64,000 nt of DNA from Taurinivorans muris (GCF_025232395.1 NZ_CP065938.1:1302001-1366000); one strand, 5' to 3'; shown: positions 26,101-35,539, numbered from the stretch's first letter. The notes: generated by a model from the sequence alone, not told the origin. Made by a program: numbers and translations.

Positions 26101-27396
26101 TTATTCCGCAATATCGCCGAGCAAAGCTTTTGCGAAATCATCACAATCGAAAGGACGCAAATCTTCCATTTTTTCCCCAAGCCCCACATAGGTTATCGGA
26201 ACTTCAAAAGCATGGGCGACAGCCATGGCGACACCGCCTTTGGCGGTTCCGTCAAGCTTGGTCAAAATGATTTCCGTCACCCCGCCGATTTCTTTAAATA
26301 CTTTTGTCTGCTGAATGGCGTTTTGCCCTGTGGTCGCGTCAATGACAAGAATGCTTCTGTGGGGCGCGCCCTCATGCTTTTTGCCAAGCACATTTTTAAT
26401 TTTTTGCAATTCGTCCATTAAATTGCTCTTATTATGCAGCCTGCCTGCCGTATCGATGAAAACCAAATCGTAATTCCCCGCCAAAGCCTTATCCATAGCC
26501 TCATAAGCGACAGCTGCGGGATCGGCGCCGCTTCCTTTTGAATAAAAATCAACGCCGATACGCTTCGCCCATTCTTCCAACTGTTCCACGGCGGCGGCTC
26601 TGAACGTATCAGCCCCTGCAATGAGGATTTTCTTTCCCTGCATTTTGGCTCTGTAAGCGAGTTTGGCGATAGTCGTCGTTTTCCCGACGCCGTTCACCCC
26701 TACCAAAAGCACCACTTCAGGCAGATTGACAGCGCTGATGCGCCGCGGCGTTTTAAAAAGTTCACGCACTTCTTTCTGCAAAAAAGGCAGCAGCTCTTTT
26801 GTGCCCTCAATATTGTTCTGCTTGGCGTGACGACGTAATTTTTCAACCAGCTGCAAAGACAATTCCGCCCCGATGTCCGACATGATGAAAAGTTCTTCCA
26901 AATCCTCGAAAAAGGCTTCGCCCGCTTTACCGTGCCCGGCGATAACGGCTTGCAGACCCTTACCAAGCTGATTTCTCGTTTTTTCCAGCCCGCTTTGCAA
27001 TTTTGCAAAAACAAGGTCCTTTTCGCTTTCTTCGTCTTCCATATCAAGGGCGAGCGCCAAACGGTACTGCAATTCCGAACGAAAATCGGCAACTTGCCGA
27101 TAATCCATTTTTTTCGTCCAGGCACGAAAATCACCGATGAATCGTTTTGCTTCCTCTTCCGGGGTTTCAAGGGCGTTCAGCAAAATTCCGAGTCTCGCCC
27201 ATAAAACATCGTCCGCCTTATCCACGCCTCCCAGAATGACTTGCAGCCATGCGGAAAGCTTCGGCTCACACTGTCTTAATTGAATAGTGAACTGTTCCAG
27301 CTCTTCCGCGCTTGCGCTTTCAAGAAAAACTTCCTGCGTATTCTCTTTTGCCGTTTCGGAGCCGAATAACTTTTTGACTGCAGAAAAAAATCCCAT
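26101..27396 (-). CDS. ftsY: FtsY, signal recognition particle receptor
   Basis: A 431-residue SRP receptor that guides ribosomes making membrane proteins to the Sec translocon. After an N-terminal acidic stretch comes the four-helix N domain, then the G domain with GVNGVGKTTTIAKLA, the insertion box ADTFRAAAVEQL, DTAGR, and TKLDGTAKGG. The start at 27396 (MGFFSAVKKLFG) is preferred to the upstream ATG because GGAGG lies just before it. The C-terminal ends in the family's membrane-contact segment. It is followed on the minus strand by the phosphofructokinase gene after about 54 bases. Confidence 0.96.
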   Translation of the reverse strand: MGFFSAVKKLFGSETAKENTQEVFLESASAEELEQFTIQLRQCEPKLSAWLQVILGGVDKADDVLWARLGILLNALETPEEEAKRFIGDFRAWTKKMDYRQVADFRSELQYRLALALDMEDEESEKDLVFAKLQSGLEKTRNQLGKGLQAVIAGHGKAGEAFFEDLEELFIMSDIGAELSLQLVEKLRRHAKQNNIEGTKELLPFLQKEVRELFKTPRRISAVNLPEVVLLVGVNGVGKTTTIAKLAYRAKMQGKKILIAGADTFRAAAVEQLEEWAKRIGVDFYSKGSGADPAAVAYEAMDKALAGNYDLVFIDTAGRLHNKSNLMDELQKIKNVLGKKHEGAPHRSILVIDATTGQNAIQQTKVFKEIGGVTEIILTKLDGTAKGGVAMAVAHAFEVPITYVGLGEKMEDLRPFDCDDFAKALLGDIAE

Positions 27397-27547
27397 ATAT
27401 TCCTCCACGCATTATAGCCATATGCTTTGATAGCATATAATATCAACTTTGAACAGAATAAAAAATTCCATTTTTTTATGAAAAAACCTAAAGTCCTTAA
27501 AAAAATATCCGAAAAGAGAAAATGAGTATCATTAAAAGGATAAGAGC

Positions 27548-28024
27548 ATGTCTAACATCTTAGACAAAAACAGTTTACAGCAAGTGCAAAAAGCCAGTGT
27601 CCGGGCTTTGCTGCAAGGTTTGCCGCAATATCAGACAAAAAGCAGCATACACCAATATGAAAAACAATTGGTGGAAACCCGCACAATGATTTATCACAAG
27701 CAAACAAGACGGCTCTTATCCAAAGAAGAACTCAAAGACCCCCAAGCGCGCAAAGCCTTTGTCATCGCCCGTGTTGCGAGGGAACTTTGGACGAATTTCT
27801 GTATCCGGGGTCAGGAAACCCCTATGCTCCGACACTTGCAAACAGAACTCTGCAAAATATTCGACGCAAAACTGCATTTTCTTTATCTGCCCGGCAGCAT
27901 TGAACTTGTTATCAGTAAAGAAGTCAACGACACATTGGTCAATGTCAGCCGTGAAGAACATATGGCTGTTGTGAATAAGGCATGGGACATTTGCCAGGAA
28001 GTGGTCGCTTCCTATATGATTTGA
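27548..28024 (+). CDS. Hypothetical protein of unknown function
   Basis: A 158-residue soluble protein, not recognised. The first third is Gln-rich and polar; then comes a helix with HKQTRRLLSKEELKD and a part VIARVARELWTNFCIRG. No signal peptide, membrane helix or metal motif is seen. AAGGA lies before the start. It stands alone: ftsY is divergent upstream and the next gene has its own promoter at 28101. Base composition and codon use are like the neighbours, so it is probably a native gene of narrow distribution. Confidence 0.7.
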   Translation: MSNILDKNSLQQVQKASVRALLQGLPQYQTKSSIHQYEKQLVETRTMIYHKQTRRLLSKEELKDPQARKAFVIARVARELWTNFCIRGQETPMLRHLQTELCKIFDAKLHFLYLPGSIELVISKEVNDTLVNVSREEHMAVVNKAWDICQEVVASYMI

Positions 28025-28100
28025 TTTTCCCAGTTCTCTTTCCGTTCATCTTACCGCTTTCACCGAAAATCTCCCTTTCTACTCTTATCAGGAATAATTC

Positions 28101-28129
28101 TTGACAAGTACCCCATGATGTTTTATATA
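28101..28129 (+). promoter_or_regulatory. Sigma-70 promoter of the 118-residue protein gene
   Basis: TTGACA (28101-28106) and TATATA (28124-28129) are 17 bases apart, and transcription would begin near 28136, leaving a leader of about 25 bases with AAGGAG before the ATG at 28160. Confidence 0.7.
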
Positions 28130-28159
28130 TGAATCATACTGGAATAAAAAGGAGCTTAT

Positions 28160-28516
28160 ATGGCTTTAGAAATAAAAACATTGAAAGATGCGGCTTCTCT
28201 CAACATAGATTGGAATCTTGCGCCGGAAGACGCCGTAACCCTCTATTTGGAATGGGGAAACAACAATTGGCATGCGGAGCACGCACCGGTCCGTTCAAAA
28301 GATGATTTCGCAACCTATTTCGTCGTGGACAATTGGGAAGAAAAACCCACGCTGCGCCTTGTCCGCCGCAACTCCGAACAGGCCGTCGATCTGCTCGTTC
28401 TTGATTTGCCTAAGGATTTGGAAGAAGAATTTAAAAAAGAACACGAAGGCTTAAAAGGTTTGTATTCTCCTTCCGAAAAAATCAAAGACTGGCTGAAAAA
28501 AGAAATTTATGCATAA
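28160..28516 (+). CDS. Small acidic protein resembling the DVU0772 family
   Basis: A 118-residue soluble, acidic protein. The pattern PEDAVTLYLEWGNNNW followed by VRSKDDFATYFVVDNWEEKPTLRLVRRNSE recalls a small conserved family found in Desulfovibrio (DVU0772-like), whose function is not known to me. Trp residues and aromatic pairs dominate the conserved part. It has its own near-consensus promoter and a ribosome site (AAGGAG) and is followed by a terminator, so it is a single-gene unit that is likely to be expressed strongly. The family name is given from memory and should be taken as tentative. Confidence 0.65.
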   Translation: MALEIKTLKDAASLNIDWNLAPEDAVTLYLEWGNNNWHAEHAPVRSKDDFATYFVVDNWEEKPTLRLVRRNSEQAVDLLVLDLPKDLEEEFKKEHEGLKGLYSPSEKIKDWLKKEIYA

Positions 28517-28601
28517 CATGTTTTAATCATGACAAACAGCAATCAATCCTAAAAAAACAACCTCTCTTTACACTCTTTTTTTTACAACCCTCTCTTTGCA
28601 G

Positions 28602-28624
28602 CTCCCCCTTTGCGGGGAGTTTTT
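28602..28624 (+). terminator. Terminator after the 118-residue protein gene
   Basis: CTCCCC (28602-28607) pairs with GGGGAG (28614-28619) around a 6-base loop, followed by five T. It separates this gene from convergent lnt. Confidence 0.8.
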
Positions 28625-28633
28625 ATTTGGCGC

Positions 28634-30343
28634 TTAATCCGTTCCTGCGCGGTCTTTGCCGCCATGCGGTGTTTCCAGCCGGTGCCGCAGCACGCCGAAC
28701 ATTTGCAGAAAGCCGAAAAGGACAATTCCTATATAAGGCAAATAAGGGGCAAGCCCGATAAAAACAGTCGGTTCATAGGTTCGGACAGCAAGGGGCATGG
28801 TCAGACTTTCATCAGTGAAAAGTTCCGTCTGCATTTGAATTTGTCCGTATTTATCGATAAATGCGCTAATTCCCGTATTGCTTGCGCGTATCATGGGCAA
28901 ACCGCTTTCCACGGAACGCATGACTGCCGAATACAAATGCTGGTAAGGAGCGGAAGTTTTGTCATACCACGCGTCATTGCTGACATTCAGCAAAACATGG
29001 GCGGAATTTCCCTGCAAACGCTTCCACGTAAGCTCCGGAAAAATCGCTTCATAACAAATAAGAGGCAAAACAGAAACGGTTTTATCCTGAAAACGAAAAT
29101 CGATAATACCTTTTTCATTTTTTCCCGAAGTATATGCGCCGCCATATTGTGCGAGTATCTCCTCAAAATAAGACAGAAAAGGCAAAGACGGTACATATTC
29201 GCCAAAAGGCACCAAATGCTCTTTTGCATAACGGGCGAGGCTTTTGCCGTTCTGTATGAGTTCCATGCTGTTATAATAGTTCCCGCCGTCAAAATACGGA
29301 ATACCCAAAAGAAGCGTCTTATCGCCGCTCCAGTCAAGCAATTCCCGATATAATTCCTTATGATGATAAGATGTTATGGGAAAGGCGATTTCCGGATAAA
29401 CAAGAATGCTCTTGCCGTTCAGAGTTGACTGGGCTTCCTCGGAAAGCCGTATGAATTTCTTCATGCAATCTTCCTGAAACAAAGGGGACCACTTGATGTT
29501 TTGCGAGATATTGCCTTGAATGACGGAAAAATAAACCATGTCCCTATCGGTCCATTTATACGCCTTATGCACCGCCTGCCCTTGGACAGAGGGAAATTCA
29601 TGCACGGCACGGTAAGGAATATCAAGCTTTTTCCGCATGACTTTCACCGTACTTTGGTATTCCATGGGCACGGCATTCTGCAAAACCGTAGCTCCGTAAA
29701 AATAAAGCGAAAACAAAACGATAACGCCCGAAAACTGCCCTATTCCCCTTACGGAACGCAAAACAGAACCGCGCTTAGCCTGTCGGGGCATAAGCACGAG
29801 CTCCGCAAAACAAAATGCGGACACAGCAAAAATTCCGGACAAAACATAGGAACCGAAAATATTTGCGCCTTGTATCATCACCGGAAGCGGCGCAAAGGCG
29901 GAAGAAAGCGTGAACCAAGAAAAACCGGTTAAAAACCAGCCTCGGAACAATTCGCAAAAATACCAGAACAAACCTAATCCGCACACTTTGCACAAAGGCG
30001 GAAAATGCCTGATCTTCCTGGCATAAAAAGCGACAGCCGTTCCGTATAAGCCAAAATAAAAGCCGAGCAGCAAAGGAAAAAAAACAGCCAAAACATACGG
30101 AACAGCCCCGTAAATATTGGCTGTCACCGCAATCCAATAAAAGGCGCTTCCATAACCGATCATGCCTGTGACAAGGCTTTCCCGCAAATAATTTTTACTG
30201 GTGTGCGCAAGCAGATACAGGCTGAAAGGATAAAGAAGCACTAAAAAAGGAACGGTCTGAAACGGGTTCGCATATCCAAAAAAAATCCCCAAACCGCCCA
30301 ACATGATCAATATATGTTTTTGCAACAGGTATTTTCGTATCAT
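28634..30343 (-). CDS. lnt: Apolipoprotein N-acyltransferase Lnt
   Basis: A 569-residue inner-membrane enzyme that adds the third acyl chain to lipoproteins, the last step before sorting to the outer membrane. About six N-terminal helices are followed by the periplasmic nitrilase-like domain. The catalytic Glu lies in LVYPEIAFP (about 317), Lys in YAKEHLVPFGEYVP (about 377), and Cys in PLICYEAIFPE (about 429). The start at 30343 is chosen because GAGGA lies just upstream; a longer frame reaches into the leader of pyrK and is not credible. An intact Lnt confirms a two-membrane envelope. Confidence 0.93.
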   Translation of the reverse strand: MIRKYLLQKHILIMLGGLGIFFGYANPFQTVPFLVLLYPFSLYLLAHTSKNYLRESLVTGMIGYGSAFYWIAVTANIYGAVPYVLAVFFPLLLGFYFGLYGTAVAFYARKIRHFPPLCKVCGLGLFWYFCELFRGWFLTGFSWFTLSSAFAPLPVMIQGANIFGSYVLSGIFAVSAFCFAELVLMPRQAKRGSVLRSVRGIGQFSGVIVLFSLYFYGATVLQNAVPMEYQSTVKVMRKKLDIPYRAVHEFPSVQGQAVHKAYKWTDRDMVYFSVIQGNISQNIKWSPLFQEDCMKKFIRLSEEAQSTLNGKSILVYPEIAFPITSYHHKELYRELLDWSGDKTLLLGIPYFDGGNYYNSMELIQNGKSLARYAKEHLVPFGEYVPSLPFLSYFEEILAQYGGAYTSGKNEKGIIDFRFQDKTVSVLPLICYEAIFPELTWKRLQGNSAHVLLNVSNDAWYDKTSAPYQHLYSAVMRSVESGLPMIRASNTGISAFIDKYGQIQMQTELFTDESLTMPLAVRTYEPTVFIGLAPYLPYIGIVLFGFLQMFGVLRHRLETPHGGKDRAGTD

Positions 30344-30448
30344 AACATCCTCGCAAGAGGAACATTCTTTCACAGCCTTAAGAAGTTTGCAAGAAAATTC
30401 ATAAACAAAATCACCGATAAGAAAATATTTTTTTTTAGCCTGCTTAAC

Positions 30449-30477
30449 TTGACCCAAAGAAAACATCATACTAAACT
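30449..30477 (+). promoter_or_regulatory. Promoter of the pyrK operon
   Basis: TTGACC (30449-30454) and TAAACT (30472-30477) are 17 bases apart. Transcription would begin near 30484, followed by the strong ribosome site AGGAGG before the ATG at 30515. Confidence 0.5.
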
Positions 30478-30514
30478 TATTCCAATTATGGATTTTTTCG
30501 GCTAGGAGGACACT

Positions 30515-31339
30515 ATGGAAAATGCACCCATATTGCCTATACGTGCGGAACTTGCCGTTACGGACCTCATTCCTTTCGGATACGACAAAGAGAGAAGTTT
30601 TTTCGCCCTCACCCTTGCCCGTCCGCAATGGGCGGAATGGAAACCAGGACAATTCATCATGCTCCGTCCAAATTCATGGAACTGCGAGCTCACTTGGGCG
30701 AGACCCTTTTCCATTTGCCGTGTCACTCCCCAATCGCTTGTGCTTTTTTTCCAAGTAGCAGGACGCGGAACAAAAGAAATCGCAAAACTCAAGCCAAAAG
30801 ACACAGTGACTGTCTGGGGACCTCTTGGCACGCACTTCGCCGTTGAAAATAAACCGACGCTGCTGCTTGCCGGCGGAATAGGCATTGCGCCTTTTGCGGG
30901 TTATGTGGAACAGCACCCCGTGCAAAATCAATTATCCATGTTTTTCAGCCACCGGCTTCCCGAACAGTATTATCCTGTGGAAAGCCTGACCCGCCATATC
31001 GAAGTTGAAACCCGCTATGAGCAAAAACAAGAAGATTTAACAGGAACAATTCAAACGATCCGCCAAAAAATGGAAGAAACGGCAAAAAAAAACGGCTTGG
31101 TTTTAGCCTGCGGTCCCATGCCTTTTTTGAAAACCGTTTGGAAAAACGCTCTTGAACTGAATGTTTCCGCACAGCTGTCCCTTGAACAACGCATGGCTTG
31201 CGGTATCGGAGCCTGTCTCGGCTGTGTTTCCGTAACTTCCGCCCTCTATCCTGACAAGGAAAAAGCCGGACTGCCGGTGCAAACCTGTACAAAAGGTCCT
31301 GTTTTTTGGGCGCACGAACTTAATTTAGACGCACAATAA
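30515..31339 (+). CDS. pyrK: PyrK, electron-transfer subunit of dihydroorotate dehydrogenase B
   Basis: A 274-residue flavo-iron-sulfur protein that carries electrons from the PyrD flavin to NAD. The FAD pocket is at RPFSIC near residue 69, the NAD-binding LLLAGGIGIAPF is near 115, and the 2Fe-2S ligands are in the C-terminal motif CGIGACLGCVS plus a Cys in TCTKGPVF. The FAD motif and its length match PyrK from pyrimidine operons. The gene starts after AGGAGG and pyrD follows after 43 bases. Together they reduce NAD while oxidising dihydroorotate. Confidence 0.95.
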   Translation: MENAPILPIRAELAVTDLIPFGYDKERSFFALTLARPQWAEWKPGQFIMLRPNSWNCELTWARPFSICRVTPQSLVLFFQVAGRGTKEIAKLKPKDTVTVWGPLGTHFAVENKPTLLLAGGIGIAPFAGYVEQHPVQNQLSMFFSHRLPEQYYPVESLTRHIEVETRYEQKQEDLTGTIQTIRQKMEETAKKNGLVLACGPMPFLKTVWKNALELNVSAQLSLEQRMACGIGACLGCVSVTSALYPDKEKAGLPVQTCTKGPVFWAHELNLDAQ

Positions 31340-31382
31340 CCAAGTCCGGCGCAAACAAAGATTTATCATAAGGTTCGACACA

Positions 31383-32315
31383 ATGATCAATATGCATACA
31401 ACCCTGCGGGCAAAGAACGGCTCCGCTTTGGAATTGAAAACCCCTGTCATGAGCGCTTCCGGAACATTCGGCTATGGAACGGAATTCATGCCCTACGGCG
31501 ACATCAGCAAATTAGGGGCCATCATCGTAAAAGGGCTCTCGCTCAAACCCCGCGCAGGCAACCCTTTGCCCCGCATCGCCGAAACCCCCTGCGGCATGCT
31601 CAATGCCGTCGGACTGCAAAACGACGGGGTGGAAGCTTTCATCAGCCAAAAACTTCCTCTCCTGCCGGCAAGCGAAGTTCCCATTATCGCCAACATTTAC
31701 GCCACAAGCGCCGAGGACTTCGCCGAACTTGCCAATGTGTTGTCCCATGAAGAAAAAGTATCCGCCCTCGAAGTCAACATTTCCTGCCCCAATGTCAAAG
31801 CGGGGGGCGTTCTTTTCGGACAAAACCCGCTTATGGCGGGTTCCATCGTGCAAGCGGTCAAAAAAAATGCGGGCAGTCTGCCTGTGATTGTCAAATTGTC
31901 CCCCAATGTCACCAATATTGCAGAAATGGCGAAAGCCATTGAAGAAGCCGGCGCGGACATGATTTCCTGTATCAACACCATTACGGGTATGGCTGTCGAT
32001 ATCCGCTCCCGCAAGCCCCTGCTCGCGAATATCGTAGGCGGACTTTCCGGACCGGCTGTCAAGCCTGTTGCGCTCCGCTGCGTTTGGCAAGTCGCACAGA
32101 CCGTAAGCATTCCCGTTATCGGCATCGGCGGAATCGCAAGTGCGAAAGATGTTTTGGAATTTATCCTCGTCGGAGCGAGCGCGGTGGAAATCGGCACCGC
32201 CTCTTTTACCGACCCTGCGGCAATTTTTAAAATCATCCAGGACTTGCCCGGACTTTGCGAAGAATTAGGTGTCAAAAACCTTGAACAATACAGAAATTCC
32301 CTCATCACAGGATAA
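31383..32315 (+). CDS. pyrD: Dihydroorotate dehydrogenase PyrD, class 1B
   Basis: A 310-residue FMN enzyme of pyrimidine synthesis. The catalytic Cys is in NISCPNVKAGG (about residue 135), typical of class 1B; the phosphate-binding region GIGGIASAKDVLEF is near 246. It works with PyrK, encoded just upstream. An alternative start nine bases later (MHTT) is equally possible. Translation of pgpA begins 2 bases after its stop. Confidence 0.95.
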   Translation: MINMHTTLRAKNGSALELKTPVMSASGTFGYGTEFMPYGDISKLGAIIVKGLSLKPRAGNPLPRIAETPCGMLNAVGLQNDGVEAFISQKLPLLPASEVPIIANIYATSAEDFAELANVLSHEEKVSALEVNISCPNVKAGGVLFGQNPLMAGSIVQAVKKNAGSLPVIVKLSPNVTNIAEMAKAIEEAGADMISCINTITGMAVDIRSRKPLLANIVGGLSGPAVKPVALRCVWQVAQTVSIPVIGIGGIASAKDVLEFILVGASAVEIGTASFTDPAAIFKIIQDLPGLCEELGVKNLEQYRNSLITG

Positions 32316-32317
32316 AT

Positions 32318-32827
32318 ATGCGTTATTCACTTCTGACCAATATTGCGACGCTCGGTCTTGTCGGACGTATCAAAAAAGCCCCGGGAACGGCAGGTTCCTT
32401 TCTTGCGGTCTTATGCGCCCCGCTTTGTTTTTTACCTTTTTCACTGCCCATACGTCTGCTGATTTTGTCCGTCCTTTTTCTTATCGGCATAAAAGCGAGC
32501 GAACAAGCGGAAAAAGAACTTAAAGAAAAAGACCCTTCCAGCGTCATTATTGACGAAGTCGTGGGACAGTGGCTTACGCTCCTGCCGGTCAATGCGCTTT
32601 CCTATTTCAATTCTCAAACCATCACGCCTCAGGATTGGTTTGTGCTTATGATAGGGTTCTTGTTTTTCCGTATTTTCGATATCGGCAAAATCGGACCGGT
32701 AGGGCTTTGCGAACGTAAACTGCAGGGCGGTCTTGGCATCATGGCTGATGATGTCATGGCGGGATTTTTGGCGGCACTTCTGATGTATCCGCTGCAATTT
32801 TATGGCAATCTCATTTTTGGTTACTGA
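32318..32827 (+). CDS. pgpA: Phosphatidylglycerophosphatase A
   Basis: A 169-residue membrane enzyme that dephosphorylates phosphatidylglycerol phosphate, giving phosphatidylglycerol. The metal-binding sequences are SSVIIDEVVGQW (about 69-80) and GIMADDVMAG (about 146-155); four hydrophobic helices are present. Length and motifs match PgpA. It starts 2 bases after pyrD, so it is translated from the same transcript even though its role is in lipid rather than pyrimidine synthesis. Confidence 0.93.
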   Translation: MRYSLLTNIATLGLVGRIKKAPGTAGSFLAVLCAPLCFLPFSLPIRLLILSVLFLIGIKASEQAEKELKEKDPSSVIIDEVVGQWLTLLPVNALSYFNSQTITPQDWFVLMIGFLFFRIFDIGKIGPVGLCERKLQGGLGIMADDVMAGFLAALLMYPLQFYGNLIFGY

Positions 32828-32859
32828 GAACACCCCTAACCTTCAACAAAGGAAACGAT

Positions 32860-33456
32860 ATGGATTTTTTACCTATTAAACGCGCCTTATTAAGTGTCAC
32901 AGACAAAAGCGGCTTGAAAGAATTTGCGGAATTTCTGCATTCACGACAAGTTGAAATTGTTTCCACCGGCGGAACAATGAAATTTTTAAAAGAAGCGGGC
33001 CTGCCTGTGACCGCTGTTGAATCCGTCACAAGTTTTCCGGAAATTTTAAACGGCCGCGTCAAAACCTTGCACCCCAAAATCCATGGCGGCATTTTGGCGG
33101 ATAAGGACAATCCGGAACACATGGAAACCCTGAAAAAACACGAAATAGCCCCTTTTGATTTGGTTTGCGTCAATTTATACGCTTTCGCTTCCGCTTTGCA
33201 AAAAAAATTGCCTGTCCGCAACATGGTGGAAGAAATCGATATCGGCGGTCCGTGCCTCATGCGCGCCACGGCAAAAAATTTCCACAGCATGCTTGTTCTG
33301 CCTGACCCTAAATATTATCTCCGCGCTATGGAAGAAATTAAAAATCCCGACGGGGTAAGCCTTGCTTTCAGAAAGGAAATGTCCGCCCAAACCTTTAAAA
33401 TCACTTCCGAATACGATGCAATGATTTCCCTTTATCTTGAAGGAGTCGGCGTATAG
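32860..33456 (+). CDS. Stand-alone IMP cyclohydrolase (PurH N-terminal domain)
   Basis: A 198-residue protein equal to the MGS-like cyclohydrolase half of PurH, which closes the ring of formyl-AICAR to give IMP. Visible motifs are RALLSVTDKSGLKEFA at the start, STGGTMKFLKEAG near 45, GRVKTLHPKIHGGIL near 75, and EIDIGGPCLMRATAKN near 125. The usual second domain, AICAR formyltransferase, is absent, and the protein ends cleanly at a stop with hflX following after 17 bases. This shows a split arrangement: the formyltransferase must be encoded elsewhere as its own gene. Confidence 0.92.
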   Translation: MDFLPIKRALLSVTDKSGLKEFAEFLHSRQVEIVSTGGTMKFLKEAGLPVTAVESVTSFPEILNGRVKTLHPKIHGGILADKDNPEHMETLKKHEIAPFDLVCVNLYAFASALQKKLPVRNMVEEIDIGGPCLMRATAKNFHSMLVLPDPKYYLRAMEEIKNPDGVSLAFRKEMSAQTFKITSEYDAMISLYLEGVGV

Positions 33457-33473
33457 CTCTTTTAGAAGGAAAT

Positions 33474-35327
33474 TTGGCAGGGCTGAAGCCTAATGAGCTA
33501 AAAGCCCTGCAGCGCCTCATCAACCGCCGTTATGACACGCATACCGGCTATACCCCGGAGCAAGCAAAAGAACTTGCCGCTTTATCGCGCCTTATTGCCC
33601 GGCAAATCGGTTTGCTTATCAACAGGCAAGGGAAAGTCGAACTCGCCATTGTCGGCGACGCCCACGGAATTTTAATTCCGACCCTCGCCCGTGAACGCTC
33701 CGCCGGACGCTTGCGGGGTATACGCCTCTTGCATACCCACCTTACAGACAGCGCTCTTTCCAATGAAGATTTGATGGATTTGCTTTTCCTGCGTTTGGAC
33801 AGCATTGGCGTATTAACCGTCAACGAATTCGGTTCCCCCCTGCATTTTCAATCCGCCCATTTGCTCCCCGCCCTTATTTCCGACGAATCGTACATCCATG
33901 ACGCGGGCAAACCGGACAAAATCCGAAAACAGCTTGAATTTTTCGGCAATACCCAAGAAACAAACACAAATTTACAAGCGGAAGACATTGATTTCATTCT
34001 TACGCAAAATCTTTATAACGCCCCCCTTGAAAAGCCCGGAACGCAAACAGGAAGTCCAAGCGTTCCATACCATGTCACGGAGTTTTTCGCATGGGACAAA
34101 ACCCCTCTTGATTTATCTGCCGAAATTGAAGCCGTTGAAGAAGAATTCGCCCGTCTTATGCGCGGTTCCCATTCCACGGAAAACGCAAAAAATCCCCCTA
34201 AATACGATGCAAACGGCTCATTGGGCACTTTTCAGGCAGGCTCGCGTTCCGTGCTTGTTTCCGTAAGCAAAGCCCCTAAGACCATTCAGGAACGCAACCT
34301 GGCGGAACTGGCGGAACTTGCCGGAACGGCGGGGCTCAATGTGGCAGGCAGTTTAATCCAGCGTGTCACATCGATAAATCCAAGGCAAATTCTCAGCCAA
34401 AACAAACTGGCGGAACTTGAAGTCATAGCCCTGCAAGGACATGCGGGCGTCATTGTTTTTGACGGAGAACTCTCCCCCGCCCAACTGCAAAATTTGGCAG
34501 AACTTACGGAACGGAAAGTCTTGGACAGGACACAGCTCATCCTTGATATTTTTGCCCAGCACGCCAAAACAGGAGCGGGAAAACTGCAAGTCGAAATGGC
34601 GCAGCTGAAATACACCCAGCCCCGTTTGGTCGGAAAAAACCGCGCCATGGACAGGCTCATGGGCGGAATCGGCGGACGTGGTCCCGGAGAAACAAAGCTC
34701 GAAACCGACAGACGCCGTATCAAAGACAGAATTGCCAAAATAAAAATCGAACTCGAAAAACTCAAAAAACAGCGCCAAGCCAACAGGGCGAAGCGCAGGC
34801 GGTATGATTTGCCCGCAGCAGCCCTTGTGGGGTATACCAATGCCGGAAAATCAACCCTCTTGAACAAACTCACAAAAAGCGAAGTCCTTGCCGAGAATAA
34901 ACTGTTCGCAACCCTCGACCCAACAACACGACGGCTCCGCTTTCCTGAAGAACATGAAATCGTCCTTGCCGATACCGTAGGCTTTATCCGCGATTTGCCC
35001 AAAGAGCTTATGGAAGCCTTCCGGGCGACCTTGGAAGAACTCAACGAAGCGGACATGTTAATCCACGTGCTTGACGCTTCCCACCCGGAAATGGAACAAC
35101 AGCTCGAATCTGTTGAAAAAATTCTGGAAGAATTGGGACTTTCGGATATTCCGCGGATTCTTCTGCTCAACAAATGGGATAATATTCCAAAAAATGCCCA
35201 AGACCCGCTGCTGGAACGCTTTTCAAACGCGTTTCCCGTTTCTGCGCTTTCCGGTTTCGGCTTGGCGGAAGCGAGCGCATTTATCGAAAAGACACTTTTC
35301 AGTAAAAACACGCCGCTTCATGAATGA
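33474..35327 (+). CDS. hflX: HflX, ribosome-associated GTPase
   Basis: A 617-residue GTPase that binds stalled 50S subunits and ribosomes. The N-terminal region is longer than in E. coli (426 residues). The HflX core domain is followed by the marker GGIGGRGPGETKLETDRRRI near 400, then the G domain with GYTNAGKST, DTVGFIRDLP, and LNKWD. The only usable start is a TTG at 33474 with AAGGA close before it; the sequence EGNLAGLKPNELKAL continues in frame to the left without ATG or GTG. It is the last gene of the pyrK transcript by spacing. Confidence 0.92.
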   Translation: MAGLKPNELKALQRLINRRYDTHTGYTPEQAKELAALSRLIARQIGLLINRQGKVELAIVGDAHGILIPTLARERSAGRLRGIRLLHTHLTDSALSNEDLMDLLFLRLDSIGVLTVNEFGSPLHFQSAHLLPALISDESYIHDAGKPDKIRKQLEFFGNTQETNTNLQAEDIDFILTQNLYNAPLEKPGTQTGSPSVPYHVTEFFAWDKTPLDLSAEIEAVEEEFARLMRGSHSTENAKNPPKYDANGSLGTFQAGSRSVLVSVSKAPKTIQERNLAELAELAGTAGLNVAGSLIQRVTSINPRQILSQNKLAELEVIALQGHAGVIVFDGELSPAQLQNLAELTERKVLDRTQLILDIFAQHAKTGAGKLQVEMAQLKYTQPRLVGKNRAMDRLMGGIGGRGPGETKLETDRRRIKDRIAKIKIELEKLKKQRQANRAKRRRYDLPAAALVGYTNAGKSTLLNKLTKSEVLAENKLFATLDPTTRRLRFPEEHEIVLADTVGFIRDLPKELMEAFRATLEELNEADMLIHVLDASHPEMEQQLESVEKILEELGLSDIPRILLLNKWDNIPKNAQDPLLERFSNAFPVSALSGFGLAEASAFIEKTLFSKNTPLHE

Positions 35328-35539
35328 TTTTCAAGTGTTCGCCGTTAAATCGCCTTGCCTGCCATAAAAGCCTCTTTTGATGAAACGGCGGTCCTTTGAC
35401 CTCTCCTGCCTAACTCCTTCTGTTAAAATTTCCCGCAGCTATCCCGTCCAAGAAATAAAAAAAGCATGGCAATACTGCAAAACAGGTTCACAGCCCTCTT
35501 TCGGATTACCCTCTGCCGCCATATTAAATAACAATCCTT

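Noticed and set aside
30344-30652. N-terminal extension of lnt
   Set aside because: It would overlap the start of pyrK and its promoter; the first helix of Lnt begins at 30343.
34286-35311. 341-codon minus-strand frame opposite hflX
   Set aside because: Ser-rich antisense shadow without any domain.
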